64,000 nt of DNA. Source: Rhodococcus globerulus NBRC 14531 (GTDB taxonomy: Bacteria; Actinomycetota; Actinomycetes; Mycobacteriales; Mycobacteriaceae). The translations under genes and the position numbers were made by a program. The number at the start of each line of letters is the position of its first letter. The first letter of the stretch is position 1. This document shows positions 19,846 to 28,801 of the stretch, in pieces. The stretch is taken from positions 1 through 64,000 of the forward strand of contig NZ_BCWX01000003.1 of NCBI RefSeq assembly GCF_001894805.1, in the 5' to 3' direction. A model generated the notes under the pieces. That model did no database searches. It worked only from the letters and a program-made list of their open reading frames with translations, and was not told the DNA's origin.

Positions 19846-20484
19846 CTATGCAGGTCTGCGGGATCCGTCGCCGAGCAACAGTTCAACGGTCAATTCGAGT
19901 CGATTGGCGACGTCGGTGGCCGATGATCGGCGTGTGAGCCAAGCCACGAGGTTGGACAGCCACACATCGGAGATGACGCGGGCGATAGCCAACTGTTCGT
20001 CGTTCGGTTCCTCTTCGGTCATCGCGCGTGCAAACAATCGGTCCATCAGTTGGCCCACGTGATCGACCTCGGCAGCAGCAGATGCGTCGGCGAACATGAA
20101 TGCGCGGGTCATTGCTTCGGTGAGCAGTGGATCGCGTTGCATGGCTCGGGTGATCAAACTCAGGATCAGCTGCATGCGCTCGAGCGGGCTTGTTCCGGGC
20201 GGAATCTTGCCTCTGGAGTCGATCTTCTCGAACTCACGCGCCAGAGCGGAAACCAGGAGGTGCACCTTCGACGGAAAATATCGGTAGAGCGTTCCGACGG
20301 CAACATCCGCACGCTCGGCCACCGCGCGCATCTGAACGGCTTCGTATCCGCCCTTGGATGCCAATGTCAATGTGGCATCGAGAATCCGCTTGCGACGTTC
20401 GCGTTGCGCGTTGGAGCTGAGATCGTCCTCTCCGAGCGTCGCGGATGCGACGGCAGTGGAGCGGGATCGAGATGTTGCGGTCAT
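19846..20484 (-). CDS. kstR: Cholesterol-catabolism repressor KstR
   Basis: A 212-residue TetR regulator clearly of the KstR type. From about residue 25 it follows KstR of M. tuberculosis (Rv3574) closely, as recalled: NAQRERRKRILDATL, KGGYEAVQMRAVAERADVAV, GTLYRYFPSKVHLLVSAL, ISDVWLSNL.AWLTRR. KstR represses cholesterol catabolic genes and is released by a steroid-CoA intermediate. ATG 20484 is chosen over TTG 20490 because GAAGGAA lies 8 bases before it. A KstR-type palindrome (20528-20541) sits in the divergent promoter shared with fadE34, so it should regulate itself too. Confidence 0.96.
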   Translation of the reverse strand: MTATSRSRSTAVASATLGEDDLSSNAQRERRKRILDATLTLASKGGYEAVQMRAVAERADVAVGTLYRYFPSKVHLLVSALAREFEKIDSRGKIPPGTSPLERMQLILSLITRAMQRDPLLTEAMTRAFMFADASAAAEVDHVGQLMDRLFARAMTEEEPNDEQLAIARVISDVWLSNLVAWLTRRSSATDVANRLELTVELLLGDGSRRPA

Positions 20485-20527
20485 CGACAAATTCCTTCGC
20501 GCCTTGACTCATGGCCAGGTGTCATAT

Positions 20528-20541
20528 TAGAACACGTTCTA
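20528..20541. promoter_or_regulatory. KstR operator between kstR and fadE34
   Basis: TAGAACACGTTCTA is a 14-bp sequence that fits the published KstR consensus TnnAACnnGTTnnA exactly. It lies 44 bases from the kstR start and 38 bases from the chosen fadE34 start, well placed to control both divergent genes. Confidence 0.9.
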
Positions 20542-20578
20542 AACAATTGTGTCACTAATGGAGAGGTGGGAACCAGTT

Positions 20579-22726
20579 GTGACTATCGCCACGACCGATG
20601 AACAACGGGCAGTCCAGGAGTCGATCGAGGCGTGGGCGCGATCAGCAGCGCCGATGGACATGGTACGCCGTGGACCAGCGAATTCGTGGCGCCAGGGTTG
20701 GCCGGATTTTGCCTCGTTGGGGCTCTTTTCCGTTGCTGTGCCCGAGTCGGTTGGCGGTTCCGGAGCTGAGATCGTAGATCTGGCGGCAATGCTCGAGCAG
20801 GCTGCGATTGAACTCGTTCCGGGTCCTGTTCTCACTACGGCACTGGCCGCGTTGGTGGTCGGCCGTAGTGCAACTCCCGCGGCAAAGCGCTGGTCGGAGG
20901 CGCTTGCAGACGGTGCGATTCCCTGCGCCGTCGTATTGGACGAAAGACCAGTTGCCGCAACGGCTACCGAATCCGGCGGGCTCGAACTTCACGGTGACGG
21001 AGGTTTCGCGTGGGGCGCAGATGCCGGCGTGTCAGTACTGGTTTCCGCCGACAACGGCAATGGCGTCGTGTGGGTGCTCGTCGACGGTGAATCGAGTGGA
21101 GTCACGTATGACGCGCTCGACACGATCGACAAGTCCCGTCCGTTGGCGAAGGTCTCCTTCGATCGAGTGGTCGTGGATGCTGATCGGATCATCGGCGACA
21201 TAGCGACGGGATCGGTGGCTGATCTTGCTGCAACGCTCGCGTCGGCGGAGGCTGCCGGAATTGCCGCGTGGAGCCTGCGGACTGCGGTGGAATACGCAAA
21301 GATTCGTGAGCAGTTCGGCAAACCGATCGGTTCCTTTCAGGCGATCAAGCATCTGTGTGCCGAGATGCTGTGCCGGGTTGAAAATGTCGGTGCAGTCGCC
21401 TGGGACGCTGCCGTGGCGGCAGAGTCGGGTGACGAACTTCCGATCGCCGCAGCAGTAGCCGCCGCGGTTTCCCTGGATGCGGCAGTCGACACGGCGAAGG
21501 ACTGCATCCAAGTGCTCGGCGGCATCGGGTTCACCTGGGAGCACGAGGCGCATTTCTACCTTCGTCGCGCCGTGTCGCTGCGCCAGATGATGGGCGGCTC
21601 GTCTCGTTGGCGCGCCAGGGTGGCGGAGTTGACGCTCGCGGGATCGCGTCGTCACCTGCAGATCGATCTCAGTGCGTTGGAGTCCGATCGCGCCGAAATT
21701 CGTAGTGAAGTAGCACAACTGGTCGCTCTGCAAGAGTCCGAGCAGCGCACTGCCTTGGCTGAATCGGGTTACCTCGCGCCGCATTGGCCGGTGCCGTACG
21801 GCAAAGGGGCGAAGGCAGCTCAGCAGATTTTGATCGAGGAAGAGTTGGCCGCGGCAGGCGTCGGCCGACCTGACCTGGTCATCGGATGGTGGGCCGTGCC
21901 AACCATTCTCGAGCACGGCAGTGTCGAACAGATCGAACGGTTTGCTGTCCCCACCTTGAAGGGGGACATCACGTGGTGTCAGTTGTTCAGCGAGCCGGGA
22001 GCTGGATCCGACCTCGCCGCGCTGCGCACCACTGCCGAGAACGTAGACGGTGGATGGAAGCTCAACGGGCAGAAGGTGTGGACTTCGCTTGCGCGTGAGG
22101 CTGATTGGGCGATCTGTCTGGCGCGTACCGATCGTGGTGTACCCAAGCACAAGGGCATCACGTACTTCCTGCTCGATATGAGAACACCGGGGATCAGGAT
22201 TTCGCCGCTGCGGGAGATCACAGGCGATTCGCTGTTCAACGAGGTGTTCCTCGACGACGTTTTCGTCCCGGACGATTGTGTCGTCGGAGAGCTCGGTGGT
22301 GGTTGGAAACTGGCCAGAACCACACTCGCCAACGAGCGGGTCGCGATGAGCGGTGGCTCGTCACTTGGTGGTGCGATGGAGGAATTGCTTGTTCTGGCAG
22401 GAAGTCCGGATCCCGTGGTCGCGGACAAGTTGGGCGGTTTGATCGGCACCGCGATGGTGGGATCGCTTTTGGAGTTGCGAACCACATTGCGGCAGTTGGA
22501 TGGCCAGGATCCAGGACCGGCATCGAGCGTCCGCAAACTGGTCGGTGTTCGGCAGCGTCAGACCGTCGCGGAATTCGCGATGGAGTTGGGCGGTCCGGCT
22601 GGTTGGGTCGAGGGGCCGTTGTCCCGGGAGTTCCTCAATACGCGTTGTCTGTCCATCGCCGGTGGTACGACGCAGATCCTGCTGACCGTCGCGGCCGAGC
22701 GAATTCTGGGGCTACCGCGGGAGTAG
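20579..22726 (+). CDS. fadE34: Two-domain steroid acyl-CoA dehydrogenase (FadE34/ChsE3 type)
   Basis: A 715-residue protein made of two fused acyl-CoA dehydrogenase units. The first (about 1-360) ends in the WEHEAHFYLRRA segment; the second (about 375-715) has the FAD/substrate motif FSEPGAGSDLAALRTTAENV and ends RILGLPRE. M. tuberculosis FadE34 (ChsE3, Rv3573c) has the same fused layout, almost the same length and the same place divergent from kstR; it dehydrogenates steroid-CoA with a five-carbon side chain. GTG 20579 is preferred: GGAGAGGTGGG precedes it and the protein then starts as in relatives (VTIATTDEQ). GTG 20549 or ATG 20558 would add 7-10 residues. Confidence 0.92.
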   Translation: MTIATTDEQRAVQESIEAWARSAAPMDMVRRGPANSWRQGWPDFASLGLFSVAVPESVGGSGAEIVDLAAMLEQAAIELVPGPVLTTALAALVVGRSATPAAKRWSEALADGAIPCAVVLDERPVAATATESGGLELHGDGGFAWGADAGVSVLVSADNGNGVVWVLVDGESSGVTYDALDTIDKSRPLAKVSFDRVVVDADRIIGDIATGSVADLAATLASAEAAGIAAWSLRTAVEYAKIREQFGKPIGSFQAIKHLCAEMLCRVENVGAVAWDAAVAAESGDELPIAAAVAAAVSLDAAVDTAKDCIQVLGGIGFTWEHEAHFYLRRAVSLRQMMGGSSRWRARVAELTLAGSRRHLQIDLSALESDRAEIRSEVAQLVALQESEQRTALAESGYLAPHWPVPYGKGAKAAQQILIEEELAAAGVGRPDLVIGWWAVPTILEHGSVEQIERFAVPTLKGDITWCQLFSEPGAGSDLAALRTTAENVDGGWKLNGQKVWTSLAREADWAICLARTDRGVPKHKGITYFLLDMRTPGIRISPLREITGDSLFNEVFLDDVFVPDDCVVGELGGGWKLARTTLANERVAMSGGSSLGGAMEELLVLAGSPDPVVADKLGGLIGTAMVGSLLELRTTLRQLDGQDPGPASSVRKLVGVRQRQTVAEFAMELGGPAGWVEGPLSREFLNTRCLSIAGGTTQILLTVAAERILGLPRE

Positions 22727-22761
22727 TAGGTCTACAAATTTGGTCCCGTTGGTGATACAAC

Positions 22762-22775
22762 TAGAACACGTTCTA
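22762..22775. promoter_or_regulatory. KstR operator before fadE28
   Basis: A second exact copy of TAGAACACGTTCTA, 24 bases before the proposed GTG start of the next acyl-CoA dehydrogenase gene. Its presence implies an internal KstR-controlled promoter downstream of fadE34 rather than one long transcript only. Confidence 0.9.
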
Positions 22776-22799
22776 TATCGACGACGGGAATTTGCCAGC

Positions 22800-23852
22800 G
22801 TGGACTTCACCAGAGATGAAACCCAGGATGCGGTAGCCGAGGTGGCTACCGCACTCCTGGCCCGCGAACTACAGCCGGATGCCTTGTGGGCGGCCTTCGC
22901 CGAGGCGGATCTGCTCACGTTGGCGCTACCGGAGCGACTCGGAGGGGAGGGTCTGTCCGTCACCGACGTGGGCGCCTTGCTCACCGAAGTCGGCCGAGCT
23001 GCAGCGCCGATTCCAGCGCTGGCCACACTCGGATTCGGGGTGCTGCCCATAGTCGCGCTGGGCAGCGACGCCCAGCAGGACGAACTTCTGGCCGGTGTTG
23101 CCGCGGGACGGGTGTTCACGGCTGCCTTGGCTGAGCCGGGCCGCCAGTTTCCCGAGCAGCCAGCCGTTACGGCAAGGAAGACCGGTGAGAAGACCGGTGA
23201 TCGGTACCGCGTCAACGGGACTGTGCTCGCGGTCCCCTTCGCTGCGAGTGCGCACCGCGTATTGGTTCCGACAGACGTCGGTGTTGTGTTGATCGACCCG
23301 AACTCGGCAGGTGTGACGCTTACGCCGACGCCGAGTTCGTCCGGCAGCCCCGAGTTTGCGATAGTCCTCGACGACGCCACAGGTGAGCTGCTGGGCGCCG
23401 GTACGGAAGCCGTGCAGACGCTCTATCGCATCGCGTTGGCGAGCATCGGAGCTGTGGTCGACGGATTGGTTTCCGGAGCCGTGGATCTCACTGCTGCCCA
23501 CATCGGATCCCGCGAGCAATTCGGTAAGCCGCTCGCGACCTTCCAGGCCGTCGCGCAACAGATCGCCGACGCCTACGTCACGTCCCGGACACTGCACGTT
23601 GTGTCGCTGTCGGCATCGTGGCGCGTGTCGGAAGGGCTTGATGCGCAGTCCGATCTGGATGTGATGGCGTACTGGATAGCTCAGGAAGTTCCTGCGACCA
23701 TGCAGGTTCTCCATCATCTGCACGGCGGTTTGGGAGTGGATGTCACCTATCCGCTTCACCGCTATTACGGGGCAGCAAAAGACTTGGCGCGCCTGCTCGG
23801 TGGCGCTTCGCATCGACTCGACCTCGTGGGGGCCCGGTGTTCATCGATCTGA
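22800..23852 (+). CDS. fadE28: Steroid acyl-CoA dehydrogenase subunit, FadE28/ChsE1 type
   Basis: A 350-residue acyl-CoA dehydrogenase-fold subunit. The usual FAD-contact motif TEPxAGxD is absent; the matching region reads AALAEPGRQFPEQP, so this chain probably pairs with the next gene product in the alpha2beta2 enzyme ChsE1-ChsE2, which dehydrogenates the three-carbon steroid side-chain CoA ester. The C-terminal helical domain is conserved (IGSREQFGKPLATFQAVAQQ, HHLHGGLGVDVTYPLHRYY). GTG 22800 is chosen because the operator and promoter must lie upstream of it; the open frame runs back to 22740. It overlaps the next gene by 16 bases. Confidence 0.88.
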   Translation: MDFTRDETQDAVAEVATALLARELQPDALWAAFAEADLLTLALPERLGGEGLSVTDVGALLTEVGRAAAPIPALATLGFGVLPIVALGSDAQQDELLAGVAAGRVFTAALAEPGRQFPEQPAVTARKTGEKTGDRYRVNGTVLAVPFAASAHRVLVPTDVGVVLIDPNSAGVTLTPTPSSSGSPEFAIVLDDATGELLGAGTEAVQTLYRIALASIGAVVDGLVSGAVDLTAAHIGSREQFGKPLATFQAVAQQIADAYVTSRTLHVVSLSASWRVSEGLDAQSDLDVMAYWIAQEVPATMQVLHHLHGGLGVDVTYPLHRYYGAAKDLARLLGGASHRLDLVGARCSSI

Positions 23853-24988
23853 CCGACAGTCAGCGCGCGTTGCAGGCTGAACTTCGTCGTTACTTCTCGA
23901 CTCTGATCTCGCCAGACGAGGCGAAGATCATGCGTACCGAACGGCACGGACCCACCTACCGCGACGTGATCCGCCGAATGGGCAAGGACGGGTGGCTCGG
24001 TGTCGGCTGGCCGGTCGAATACGGCGGGCGAGGCTTCGGCGAGGTGGAGCAGCAGATCTTTGTCAACGAGGCTGTGCGAGCAGATGTTCCACTGCCGTCG
24101 GTTACGTTGCAGACGGTCGGACCGACGTTGCAGAAGTACGGTAGCGAGGAGCAGAAGCAGAAGTTTCTTCCCGCCATCCTGGCCGGCGAAGTGCATTTTG
24201 CCATCGGATACACCGAACCTGAGGCCGGAACCGACCTTGCGGCTTTGCGTACCGGTGCCGTCCGCGCGGGTGACGAGTACATAGTCAACGGTCAGAAAAT
24301 CTTCACCACCGGTGGACATGATGCGGACTATGTGTGGCTGGCTGTGCGAACGGGAGCAGCAGACTCGCGGCACCGGGGTATCTCGATCCTGATCATGGAC
24401 ACGAAGGATCCTGGGTACACCTGGACGCCCATCATCACCTGCGACGGCGCCCATCACGTCAATGCCACCTACTACGAGGACGTTCGCGTTCCGGTGAACA
24501 TGCTTGTGGGCGAGGAGAATCAGGGCTGGCGCCTCATTACCACCCAGCTCAATCACGAGAGAGTCATGCTCGGACCAGCAGGCCGCGTCGGTGGCATCTA
24601 CGATCATGTCTTCGACTGGGCTCGCCGCGAGAATCTTCTCGATCACACCGACGTGCGACGCACGCTGGGGGAGATCCACGCAACCTATCGACTGAACGAA
24701 CTCCTCAATTGGCAGGTGGCATCGAGTGATTCGGACTCGGTTGATGTTGCCGACGCCTCCGCGACCAAAGTATTCGCCACCGAGCGTATTCAGCGAGTCG
24801 GCCGACTGGCCGAGGAAATTGTCGGTCGATACGGCAACTCTCTCGATCCGGAGACCGCTGATCTCATGGAGTGGTTGGACATGCAGATCAAGCGCAATCT
24901 GGTGATTACCTTCGGCGGCGGGGTCAACGAGGTGATGCGTGAACTGATCGCGACCGCCGGCTTGAAGCTGCCAAGAGTTCCGAGATAG
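23837..24988 (+). CDS. fadE29: Steroid acyl-CoA dehydrogenase subunit, FadE29/ChsE2 type
   Basis: A 383-residue acyl-CoA dehydrogenase with the intact flavin/substrate motif YTEPEAGTDLAALRTGAV and an ordinary three-domain layout (LGVGWPVEYGGRGFGEVEQQ in the N-terminal domain). It should be the flavin-bearing partner of the preceding FadE28-like subunit. The gene starts at GTG 23837 inside the end of fadE28, which favours matched production of the two chains. Order and pairing match Rv3544c-Rv3543c in the M. tuberculosis igr operon. Confidence 0.9.
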   Translation: MFIDLTDSQRALQAELRRYFSTLISPDEAKIMRTERHGPTYRDVIRRMGKDGWLGVGWPVEYGGRGFGEVEQQIFVNEAVRADVPLPSVTLQTVGPTLQKYGSEEQKQKFLPAILAGEVHFAIGYTEPEAGTDLAALRTGAVRAGDEYIVNGQKIFTTGGHDADYVWLAVRTGAADSRHRGISILIMDTKDPGYTWTPIITCDGAHHVNATYYEDVRVPVNMLVGEENQGWRLITTQLNHERVMLGPAGRVGGIYDHVFDWARRENLLDHTDVRRTLGEIHATYRLNELLNWQVASSDSDSVDVADASATKVFATERIQRVGRLAEEIVGRYGNSLDPETADLMEWLDMQIKRNLVITFGGGVNEVMRELIATAGLKLPRVPR

Positions 24989-24997
24989 GAATTGACT

Positions 24998-25978
24998 GTG
25001 TCAGATCCCATTCTTACTGCTGCAGAGCAGGTTCGCGCCGCCGGACCGAGCGCGCCACGCACCGGCCGAGATCCCGTAAACGTGCCGATGGTCCGCAACT
25101 GGGTCGAGGCGATCGGCGACAAGAACCCGATCTATGTCGATGAATCCGCAGCACTCGCCGCCGGGCATGGCGGGCTGGTCGCTCCGCCGGCCATGGCGCA
25201 GGTGTGGACGATGCGAGGACTGGGCGCTGTACGCGAATCCGATGATCCACTCGGCCGTATGACGGAGATCCTCGACGAAGCCGGCTACACGTCGGTCGTT
25301 GCAACCAACTGCGATCAGACCTACCACCGCTACTTGCGACCGGGTGAGGACGTGACGATCTCGTCTGTCTTGGAAGACGTTGTGGGACCCAAGAAGACGG
25401 GCCTCGGTGAGGGCTGGTTCTTCACAACTCGAAGCCTGTGGCATGTCGGTGACGAATTGGTGTCCGAGATGATGTTCCGGATCCTGAAGTTTGCTCCGGC
25501 GGCCGGTGAGACGGTTCCATCGGATGTGCCCGAGGATCTGGATTCTTCTCGAATGCTGCGCCCCACGCCGTCTCTGGACACACAGTTCTTCTGGGACGGA
25601 GTTGCCGCGCACGAGCTTCGGATTCAACTGCGTCCCGACGGTAGCGTGCAGCATCCACCGGTGCCCGCGATCTGGAAGGACAAGTCGGCGCAGACCGACT
25701 ACCTCGTGGCTTCCGGGCGGGGAACCGTATTCAGCTTTGTCGTCCATCATGCGCCCGCAGTGCCCGGTCGCTCTCTGCCGTTTGTGGTTGCACTCGTCGA
25801 ACTACCGGAAGGCGTGCGTATGCTCGGCGAACTTCGAGGTGTCGCGCCTGTCGATGTGTCGATCGGGATGTCCGTCGAAGCAACGTATCTCGATTTTCCG
25901 GGAGATGAAGAGACTGGCGGAACTCCGTGGACTCTGTATGCGTGGGTACCGGTTTCGCAGCAGGAGGATGCTCGATGA
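24998..25978 (+). CDS. chsH2: Steroid enoyl-CoA hydratase subunit ChsH2 (MaoC + DUF35)
   Basis: A 326-residue fusion. Residues 1 to about 180 are a MaoC-like hotdog domain (RNWVEAIGDKNPIYVDESAA); the usual hydratase motif NPIH reads NPIY, so the catalytic His is missing and this chain is probably structural. About 200-325 is a DUF35 OB-fold (FSFVVHHAPAVPGRSLPFVV) with no CxxC pairs. In M. tuberculosis ChsH2 binds ChsH1 to hydrate the side-chain enoyl-CoA, and its DUF35 part binds the aldolase Ltp2. GTG 24998 has AGGA 7 bases upstream; TTG 24992 is possible. Its stop overlaps the chsH1 start (ATGA). Confidence 0.9.
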   Translation: MSDPILTAAEQVRAAGPSAPRTGRDPVNVPMVRNWVEAIGDKNPIYVDESAALAAGHGGLVAPPAMAQVWTMRGLGAVRESDDPLGRMTEILDEAGYTSVVATNCDQTYHRYLRPGEDVTISSVLEDVVGPKKTGLGEGWFFTTRSLWHVGDELVSEMMFRILKFAPAAGETVPSDVPEDLDSSRMLRPTPSLDTQFFWDGVAAHELRIQLRPDGSVQHPPVPAIWKDKSAQTDYLVASGRGTVFSFVVHHAPAVPGRSLPFVVALVELPEGVRMLGELRGVAPVDVSIGMSVEATYLDFPGDEETGGTPWTLYAWVPVSQQEDAR

Positions 25979-26406
25979 CTTTGGTTTCGGACATCACTGT
26001 GGGAGAGCAGCTTCCGGCGTTGGAGATCTACGGCGACCCGACGTTTGTCGTGTCCACGGCTTTGGCAACGCGCGATTTTCAAGACGTGCATCACGATCGC
26101 GACCTGGCGCAACAGCGCGGCTCGAAGGACATCTTTGTCAATATCCTCACCGACACCGGGTTGGTGCAGCGCTTTGTCACCGATTGGGCGGGTCCCCGTG
26201 CCGTCATCACCTCGATCAAGCTCCGACTCGGGGTGCCGTGGTACGCGTACGACACTTTGTCGCTCAGCGGAACCGTCACCAGGTTCGACGAGACGCTGGT
26301 GACCGTTGCCGTGGTGGGCAAGAACAGTCTGGGTGATCACATCACCGCCCAGGTCATGCTGACATTTACCCCGCTGACTTCCACGACGGCCGGAGATATC
26401 GAATGA
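25975..26406 (+). CDS. chsH1: Steroid enoyl-CoA hydratase catalytic subunit ChsH1
   Basis: A 143-residue single MaoC-like hotdog protein. The catalytic pair Asp34 and His39 (RDFQDVHH) is intact, at the spacing of the Asp/His pair reported for ChsH1 of M. tuberculosis, and complements the defective MaoC domain of ChsH2. ATG 25975 overlaps the chsH2 stop; the longer frame from 25927 was rejected because its extra residues lie within chsH2. Its stop overlaps the aldolase start (ATGA). Confidence 0.92.
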   Translation: MTLVSDITVGEQLPALEIYGDPTFVVSTALATRDFQDVHHDRDLAQQRGSKDIFVNILTDTGLVQRFVTDWAGPRAVITSIKLRLGVPWYAYDTLSLSGTVTRFDETLVTVAVVGKNSLGDHITAQVMLTFTPLTSTTAGDIE

Positions 26407-27572
26407 ATGCACTGTCGGGGAAAGCCGCAATCGTCGGTATCGGCGCGACGGATTTCTCGAAGGACTCCGGCCGAAGTGAACTTCGCCTGGCGGCGGAGGC
26501 CGTCCAAGCAGCTTTGGACGACGCGGGCCTGACCCCTGCCGACGTGGACGGGCTCACCTCGTTCACGATGGATACCAATACCGAAGTAGCCGTGGCACGT
26601 TCGGTGGGAATCCCGAACCTGAAGTTCTTCAGTCGCATCCACTACGGCGGCGGGGCTGCTGCGGCTACGATCCAGCAGGCTGCCATGGCTGTCGCGACAG
26701 GAGTCGCTGACGTCGTTGTTGCCTACCGTGCTTTCAACGAACGCTCCGGTGCCCGGTTCGGCCAGGTGAACTCCGGTCTTGTGGCACAGGTCAATTCATC
26801 AGGATCGGACAACGCTTTCTCGTACCCGCACGGCTTGGGAACTCCCGCTTCGTTTGTCGCGATGGTGGCGCAGCGGTACATGCACGTCTACGGTGCGTCG
26901 AGTGAGGACTTCGGCCGCGTTGCCGTTGCTGATCGCAGGCATGCTGCCACAAACCCGAAGGCCTTCTTCTACGGAAAGCCGATCACACTCGAGGATCACC
27001 AGAATTCCCGGTTCATTGCCGAACCGCTACATCTACTGGACTGCTGTCAGGAATCCGACGGCGGTGTTGCCATCGTGGTCACCTCAGCCGAACGGGCCAA
27101 AGATCTCAAGAACACCCCGGCCGTCATCGCGGCCGCAGCTCAGGGCAGCGGGGCAGATCAGTACATCATGACCAGCTATTACCGTGACGGTCTGACCGGA
27201 CTGCCGGAAATGGGGCTTGTGGGTGATCAACTCTGGGCGCAGAGCGGTTTGCGGCCGGCGGATATGCAGACCGCGGTTCTGTACGACCACTTCACGCCCT
27301 ATGTGCTGATGCAACTCGAAGAACTCGGCTTCTGCGGCAGGGGAGAAGCCAAGGACTTCATCGCCGGTGGCGCGATCGAACTCGGTGGAAAGCTTCCGAT
27401 CAACACTCATGGCGGTCAACTGGGCGAGGCATACATTCACGGGATGAACGGCATAGCCGAGGGTGTCCGTCAGATCCGCGGGACTTCCGTGAACCAGGTC
27501 GACGCTGCCCAGAACGTATTGGTCACTGCCGGTACCGGCGTGCCGACGTCGGGACTGGTTCTCACTCGGTAG
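26403..27572 (+). CDS. ltp2: Steroid side-chain aldolase, thiolase-like Ltp2
   Basis: A 389-residue thiolase-fold protein of the SCP-x/lipid-transfer group (AIVGIGATDFSKDSGRSE, HYGGGAAAATIQQAAMAVAT, NTHGGQLGEAYIHGMNG). In M. tuberculosis Ltp2 with the ChsH2 DUF35 domain cleaves the 17-hydroxy C22 steroid-CoA to androstenedione and propionyl-CoA by retro-aldol reaction. It is the last of five tightly packed genes in the order fadE28-fadE29-chsH2-chsH1-ltp2, the same as in the mycobacterial igr operon. ATG 26403 overlaps the chsH1 stop. Confidence 0.92.
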   Translation: MNALSGKAAIVGIGATDFSKDSGRSELRLAAEAVQAALDDAGLTPADVDGLTSFTMDTNTEVAVARSVGIPNLKFFSRIHYGGGAAAATIQQAAMAVATGVADVVVAYRAFNERSGARFGQVNSGLVAQVNSSGSDNAFSYPHGLGTPASFVAMVAQRYMHVYGASSEDFGRVAVADRRHAATNPKAFFYGKPITLEDHQNSRFIAEPLHLLDCCQESDGGVAIVVTSAERAKDLKNTPAVIAAAAQGSGADQYIMTSYYRDGLTGLPEMGLVGDQLWAQSGLRPADMQTAVLYDHFTPYVLMQLEELGFCGRGEAKDFIAGGAIELGGKLPINTHGGQLGEAYIHGMNGIAEGVRQIRGTSVNQVDAAQNVLVTAGTGVPTSGLVLTR

Positions 27573-27645
27573 GCATAGTCTCTCTGCTGTGTCGTTGTCC
27601 ATCGGGACAGGTGACCCGATCCGGTTGTGGTGCGATACTCGGAAC

Positions 27646-28647
27646 ATGTTCGAGAATGCCTTGCTGATCGACGCGGCGGGTCGGCAGACCCAGCGGCACC
27701 ACCAGGCCTTTTCTCAGGACTGGGACCGCATCAAGGAGTGGTCCGACAACGTCTACATGCCGTATACGGTCACGCCCATCGGTAGTCGATTGCGTCCGGC
27801 GTCAGACATGTATTCGGCTACCGTCGGTCGGATCGACGTCACCCGGTTCTGCTACGGCATTCCGGTCACGGTGGGTGAGTGTTCGCCCGAAGCTGGGAAC
27901 ATTCTGGTTCTGACGACGATTCGCGGGAACGGGCGGCATGCCCTTGGTGGGGGTTCGTCCGTGAATACCGCTGTCGGAGAAACGTTTGTGGCGGACTGCA
28001 GTCGGACGGACTACTTCGTGGAGTTCGACGAGGATCATCTGCAGTTGAATCTGACTGTGCCGCATCAGCTTGTCGCCGATCACGCCCAACAGTGGTACGG
28101 CCGGGCGCCGGATGATCGTCTGTGGCAACACAAGTGCTCGATCGGTGGGCGCGGATCGAGCTGGCTGGCACTGATGGATTACGTGGTGCGGGCGGTCGCA
28201 GAGTCGCCCGAAGCCTTGTCGCGCGAGCGGTTGGGGGCGCGGGTGCAGGAACTGATCACTGCGCAACTGCTCGAGGAGTGGGCGGCGCAGGCCGGTATCG
28301 CACTCGGTGCGGGTATCGATTCTGCGGAGCCCGTGTATGTACGAGCGGCGGAGGAGTACATCGACACTTTCGCTCGTTCGGTTCCGACTGCCTCGGAGAT
28401 CGCGGCTGCGGTCGGAGTCAGCGTTCGGGCACTCACCGCGGGCTTTCGCCGACACCGTGACACAACACCCGGCCAGTTGTTGCGGGAGCGTCGGCTTACC
28501 GGAGTGCGAAGTGAACTCCTGTTTTCGGACGGAAGAACAATTTCCGATATCGCCAACGCCTGGGGGTACGTCAACCTGGGCATTTTTGCCGCCGGATATC
28601 GGAAACGATTTGGGGAATTGCCGTCGCAGACCAGGTCGCGAGTCTGA
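27646..28647 (+). CDS. AraC-family transcriptional regulator
   Basis: A 333-residue regulator with an N-terminal cupin-like ligand domain of the AraC_binding_2 type (RPASDMYSATVGRIDVTRF) and a C-terminal pair of helix-turn-helices (PTASEIAAAVGVSVRALTAG and TISDIANAWGYVNLGIFAAG). ATG 27646 is used; the frame stays open to GTG 27589, and neither has a good ribosome-binding site. It follows ltp2 by 73 bases on the same strand but has no operator of the KstR type. Its target is unknown; the adjacent side-chain operon and the downstream hydrolase are candidates by place only. Confidence 0.85.
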   Translation: MFENALLIDAAGRQTQRHHQAFSQDWDRIKEWSDNVYMPYTVTPIGSRLRPASDMYSATVGRIDVTRFCYGIPVTVGECSPEAGNILVLTTIRGNGRHALGGGSSVNTAVGETFVADCSRTDYFVEFDEDHLQLNLTVPHQLVADHAQQWYGRAPDDRLWQHKCSIGGRGSSWLALMDYVVRAVAESPEALSRERLGARVQELITAQLLEEWAAQAGIALGAGIDSAEPVYVRAAEEYIDTFARSVPTASEIAAAVGVSVRALTAGFRRHRDTTPGQLLRERRLTGVRSELLFSDGRTISDIANAWGYVNLGIFAAGYRKRFGELPSQTRSRV

Positions 28648-28801
28648 ACGTGTGGTCTTGGGGAAGTCGTGACACCCCGTTTGCATCTTCGAGGATCCAG
28701 GTCGATCCGTTGTTTCTTGTCGGAACCTTCTGCAAGGATTGACGGTGAGAGTGACAGCAGGGCCCGGAACATCAATCAGACCTCGCATTAGGAGCTCAGT
28801 C

